Origin: Pseudomonadota bacterium
Lineage (GTDB): Bacteria > Pseudomonadota > Alphaproteobacteria > Rhizobiales > Xanthobacteraceae
DNA: 7,111 bases
NCBI GenBank assembly: GCA_023432885.1
Contig: JAEZEU010000576.1
Location: forward strand, 1 to 7,111
Direction of reading: 5' to 3'
Each line of letters begins with the position of its first letter. Position 1 is the stretch's first letter. Below the pieces are notes generated by a model, which had not been told where the DNA came from, made no database searches, and saw only the letters and a program-made list of their open reading frames with translations. Of the stretch, positions 4,590 through 7,111 are shown one piece after another. The position numbers and the translations under genes were made by a program.

Positions 4590-7111
4590 TTACAGCACCT
4601 CGGTTTTCGGAGGTGCGGCAGGCACTGACAGCTCCCGGCTGCGGGGGGCTCGGTGGCTGCGTACGGATTGATGAGCGATGGCGATCAGCATCAACACGGT
4701 CGCCCCAAGTACCAGCGCAAATACACCGAGGTCGAACAACAAAGCGCTGGCTGCCGGGACCGCGCCGATCCATGGAATTTCGACATAAGAGAAGGTCGAG
4801 GTGAGGAAAGGGCGACCAAACAACCACGCGACTTCGCCTGTGCAGACTGCGAGAAGCAGTCCGACACCCATCCATCGGACCGGCAGGACTCGCAGTCGAG
4901 CTTCCACCCATGTCGTTCCCCGGGCCATGTACAGGAGGATGAAGCCTGCCGCCATGGTCACGCCGGCGACAAATCCCCCGCCCGGAAGGTCGTGTCCGCG
5001 CAGGAGCAGGAAAAAGGCCGTCGCGCCGATGATCGGAAAGAGCAGTACGATCATCAGGGAAGGGAAAGCCATCGCGCTCTTGCCTATGTCTTGCCGGTCC
5101 GGATTCGCATTGTCGTAGAGGCTTTGAGCGCGCTGCTGCTCGGGCACCGGGATGCTCTCGGGAGCAGGGCGGAACCGACGCAGCAGCGCATATACGGTAA
5201 GGGCTACGATGCCGAGGACCGTGATCTCGCCGAACGTGTCGAACGCCCTGAAGTCCACGAGGATGACGTTCACAATATTCGTGCCGCCGCCCTCGCTGTA
5301 GGCCTTCTCGACGAAGAAGTCCGCGATGCTTTGAGGTCGTGGTCGGATCATTACCGCGTAGGAGAGCCCGGCTAATCCCAGGCCGGCAGCAGCCGCAATG
5401 CAGAAATCGCGGACCCGATACCAACGAAGAATGCTGCTCGCAGGATCAGTCTTCAAGTTCTGGACCCGCTTTGGCAGCCAGCGCAGTCCAAGCAAGAGCA
5501 ATACCGTCGTGACCGACTCGACCACCAGTTGAGTCAAGGCGAGATCAGGTGCGGAGAGCCAGACGAAGGTGATGCAGGTCACCAGACCAGCACCACCGAG
5601 TAGAATGAGCGCGGCGAACCGGTGAAACTTTGCTTCATAGGCTGCTGCCAGCGCGCAGGCGATGCCTACCGCCCAAACTATCCCGAATGCGAAATCCATC
5701 GACGTGCGCGGCAGTAATGCCGATCCAGTGCCACGAGCCCAGAGCGGCGCCAATCCGGTGAGGAGTGCCGCGCAGACAAGCAACTGCAGTTGCGGCTGCA
5801 GTCGCCGCGTCCCGAGAAGGCCTTCCAATAGGCGAGCAAATCGCCAAGAAACGGCAATAAGAGCCGCGTCGAAGATGCGCTGCCCCTTGACATGACGGAG
5901 CAGCGGAGGACCGTCGCAAACAAGCAGATATGGGCGAAGAACGAAATATAAGGCGACGCCGCCGCCGATCGCAAGCAGGCTCATCAGGAGTTCCGGCGTG
6001 AAGCCGTGCCAAAGCCGGAGGCTGTATTCCGGAATATCATGGCCGATAACGGGCCTCAGCGCCGTTTCGAGGATGGGGCCGATCGTGATCGCCGGGGCGA
6101 TGCCGACCACGAGGCAAGCCAACACAAGAAGCTCGGCGGGAAAGCGCATGAGAAATGGGGGCTCATGCGGTGTGCGCGGCAGGCTTTCCGGGGATGGCCC
6201 GAAAAAGACATCGCGAATGAAGCGGAATGAATACGCCACCGTGAAGGTGCTCGCGATGGTCACAATGTACGGCAACCACCGGTCGACCAGTGAGTTATCG
6301 TGAACTTCGATCGTTTCGGCGAAAAACATCTCCTTCGAGATGAAGCCATTGAGCAGTGGCACGCCGGCCATTGCAGCCGCAGCGACCATTGCGAGCGTGC
6401 CTGTTATCGGCATGAATCTCCACAAGCCGCTCAGCCGACGGATGTCGCGGGTACCGGTTTCATGGTCGATGATTCCTGCGGCCATAAACAGCGAGGCCTT
6501 GAAGGTCGCGTGATTCATGATGTGGAAGATCGCTGCCACTTGCCCGAGAGGAGTGTCGAGCCCGATCAGCAGGGTGATCAATCCGATGTGGCTGATCGTC
6601 GAATAAGCAAGGAGCCCTTTCAGATCCTGCTGGAAGAGCGCGGTGAACGCGCCGAGGATGAAGGTGAGAAGGCCCGCGGACCCAACGAGCCAAAGCCATT
6701 CATTGGTTCCACCCAGCGCTGGCCAGAGTCGCACCAGCAGGAAAACACCTGCCTTCACCATGGTTGCCGAGTGAAGATAGGCTGAAACCGGGGTCGGCGC
6801 CGCCATCGCATGTGGCAACCAGAAATGAAAAGGAAACTGGGCACTCTTGGTCAGGGCGCCAATCGAAATGAGGACGAGCGCCGGGAGGTAGAGCGAATGT
6901 GCGCGAATTGCTGCGCCCGACGCGAGCAACCGGTCGAGGTCATAGCTCCCGACGATGTGCCCCAGTATCAGCACGCCAGCGAACAGGCAGAGGCCTCCCG
7001 CCGACGTAACGATCAGGGCCATTCGCGCACCTTCCCGCGCGTGCGGACTCTGGTTCCAATAGCCGATCAGCAGGAAGGAGAAGAGGCTGGTCAATTCCCA
7101 GAAGAAAACCA
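4590..7111 (-). CDS. mrpA: Fused Mrp antiporter subunit A-B (MrpAB/PhaAB), N-terminus cut by window edge
   Basis: The frame is open to the right edge. The 839 visible residues begin VFFWELTSLFSFLLIGYW, the fifth-helix motif of MrpA, so the TTG at 7094 is not the true start and roughly 135-140 residues are missing. Numbering here takes the Leu codon at 7094 as 1. The NuoL-like part (about 1-390) has the essential Glu of FWELTS (codon 7097-7095), Lys83 in LTKSAQFPFHFWLPHAM, His169 in STISHIGL and Lys199 in MNHATFKAS. Next comes the MrpA-specific C-terminal region. It has an MbhD-like segment (ALILLGGAGL to WLPK, 495-542) and an MbhE-like segment with GGGTNIVNVILVDFRAFDT (602-620), where Asp619 and Glu623 match Bacillus MrpA Asp743 and Glu747. 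Residues about 676-812 form the MrpB domain (four membrane segments, GHDLPGGGFVAGV at 700-712). The A-B fusion is typical of group 2 operons. With MrpD it forms the ion-translocating core. The ion, Na+ or K+, cannot be told from sequence. Confidence 0.97.
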   Translation of the reverse strand, partial: VFFWELTSLFSFLLIGYWNQSPHAREGARMALIVTSAGGLCLFAGVLILGHIVGSYDLDRLLASGAAIRAHSLYLPALVLISIGALTKSAQFPFHFWLPHAMAAPTPVSAYLHSATMVKAGVFLLVRLWPALGGTNEWLWLVGSAGLLTFILGAFTALFQQDLKGLLAYSTISHIGLITLLIGLDTPLGQVAAIFHIMNHATFKASLFMAAGIIDHETGTRDIRRLSGLWRFMPITGTLAMVAAAAMAGVPLLNGFISKEMFFAETIEVHDNSLVDRWLPYIVTIASTFTVAYSFRFIRDVFFGPSPESLPRTPHEPPFLMRFPAELLVLACLVVGIAPAITIGPILETALRPVIGHDIPEYSLRLWHGFTPELLMSLLAIGGGVALYFVLRPYLLVCDGPPLLRHVKGQRIFDAALIAVSWRFARLLEGLLGTRRLQPQLQLLVCAALLTGLAPLWARGTGSALLPRTSMDFAFGIVWAVGIACALAAAYEAKFHRFAALILLGGAGLVTCITFVWLSAPDLALTQLVVESVTTVLLLLGLRWLPKRVQNLKTDPASSILRWYRVRDFCIAAAAGLGLAGLSYAVMIRPRPQSIADFFVEKAYSEGGGTNIVNVILVDFRAFDTFGEITVLGIVALTVYALLRRFRPAPESIPVPEQQRAQSLYDNANPDRQDIGKSAMAFPSLMIVLLFPIIGATAFFLLLRGHDLPGGGFVAGVTMAAGFILLYMARGTTWVEARLRVLPVRWMGVGLLLAVCTGEVAWLFGRPFLTSTFSYVEIPWIGAVPAASALLFDLGVFALVLGATVLMLIAIAHQSVRSHRAPRSRELSVPAAPPKTEVL

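Noticed and set aside
4653..5375. Long plus-strand open frame (240 codons) opposite mrpAB
   Set aside because: It lies wholly antisense to the MrpB and MbhE-like parts of mrpAB. Its product is low-complexity and rich in Arg, Asp and Gln, as expected from the complement of GC-rich membrane-protein codons.
4531..5424. Minus-strand open frame of 297 codons overlapping mrpAB and mrpC
   Set aside because: It is an out-of-frame shadow of mrpAB, rich in Arg, Cys, Gly and Ser with no recognisable domain, while the other frame gives clear Mrp protein.
5780..5793. 14-bp perfect palindrome GCAACTGCAGTTGC inside mrpAB
   Set aside because: A palindrome this long is expected about 0.4 times by chance in 7 kb. 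It is explained by Gln/Leu codons in the linker after the NuoL-like part.
2625..7111. Complex I (nuo) or hydrogenase membrane genes instead of an antiporter
   Set aside because: NuoL/M/K-like proteins alone could suggest this, but the gene order with MrpB, E, F and G and the DPLPQALVLTAIV motif of MrpC are specific to Mrp.
1..7111. Mobile elements, CRISPR arrays, tRNA or rRNA genes
   Set aside because: No transposase or integrase frame, terminal inverted repeats, regularly spaced repeats or tRNA-like cloverleaf was seen on either strand.

Overview
The window holds most of an Mrp-type monovalent cation/proton antiporter operon, also called Mnh, Sha or Pha, on the minus strand. A two-domain universal stress protein gene lies on the plus strand and converges on it. 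Base composition is GC-rich. The first antiporter gene carries both the MrpA and the MrpB parts in one reading frame. That fused (group 2) arrangement is known from proteobacteria such as Sinorhizobium (pha) and Pseudomonas (sha). A proteobacterium is therefore likely, and an alphaproteobacterium is my best guess, but no rRNA or other marker gene is present to confirm it.

Layout on the plus-strand scale. Bases 1-548 contain no gene I can support. They hold short direct repeats (core TTCGGAG, three copies), a plausible sigma70-like promoter at 345-372, a 10-bp palindrome just downstream, and a GC-rich set of inverted repeats before the stress gene. Bases 549-1406 encode a 285-residue tandem Usp protein with a good ribosome binding site. 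Bases 1407-1529 are the convergent intergenic gap, with one 7-bp-stem hairpin. From 1530 to the right edge, read leftward, come mrpAB (cut by the window edge at its N-terminus), mrpC, mrpD, mrpE, mrpF and mrpG. mrpAB and mrpC are one base apart. Every later junction is a 4-base stop/start overlap (GTGA or ATGA), so the set is almost certainly one translationally coupled operon whose promoter lies beyond base 7111.

How the parts work together. MrpA and MrpD are the large membrane subunits related to the antiporter-like subunits of respiratory complex I, and MrpC is the NuoK-like subunit. The MrpB part, MrpE, MrpF and MrpG are the small membrane subunits needed to build the hetero-oligomeric complex. 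Together they use the proton motive force to export Na+ (or K+, in some Pha systems) and support pH and salt tolerance. The ion cannot be told from sequence. The stress protein probably belongs to the same broad stress physiology but has its own promoter.

I did not find an undescribed system here. The operon is a well-known family with its key residues intact. The less ordinary points are the repeat-rich leader of the stress gene, the divergent nucleotide-binding motifs in both Usp domains, and a serine in MrpD where MrpA has a membrane histidine.
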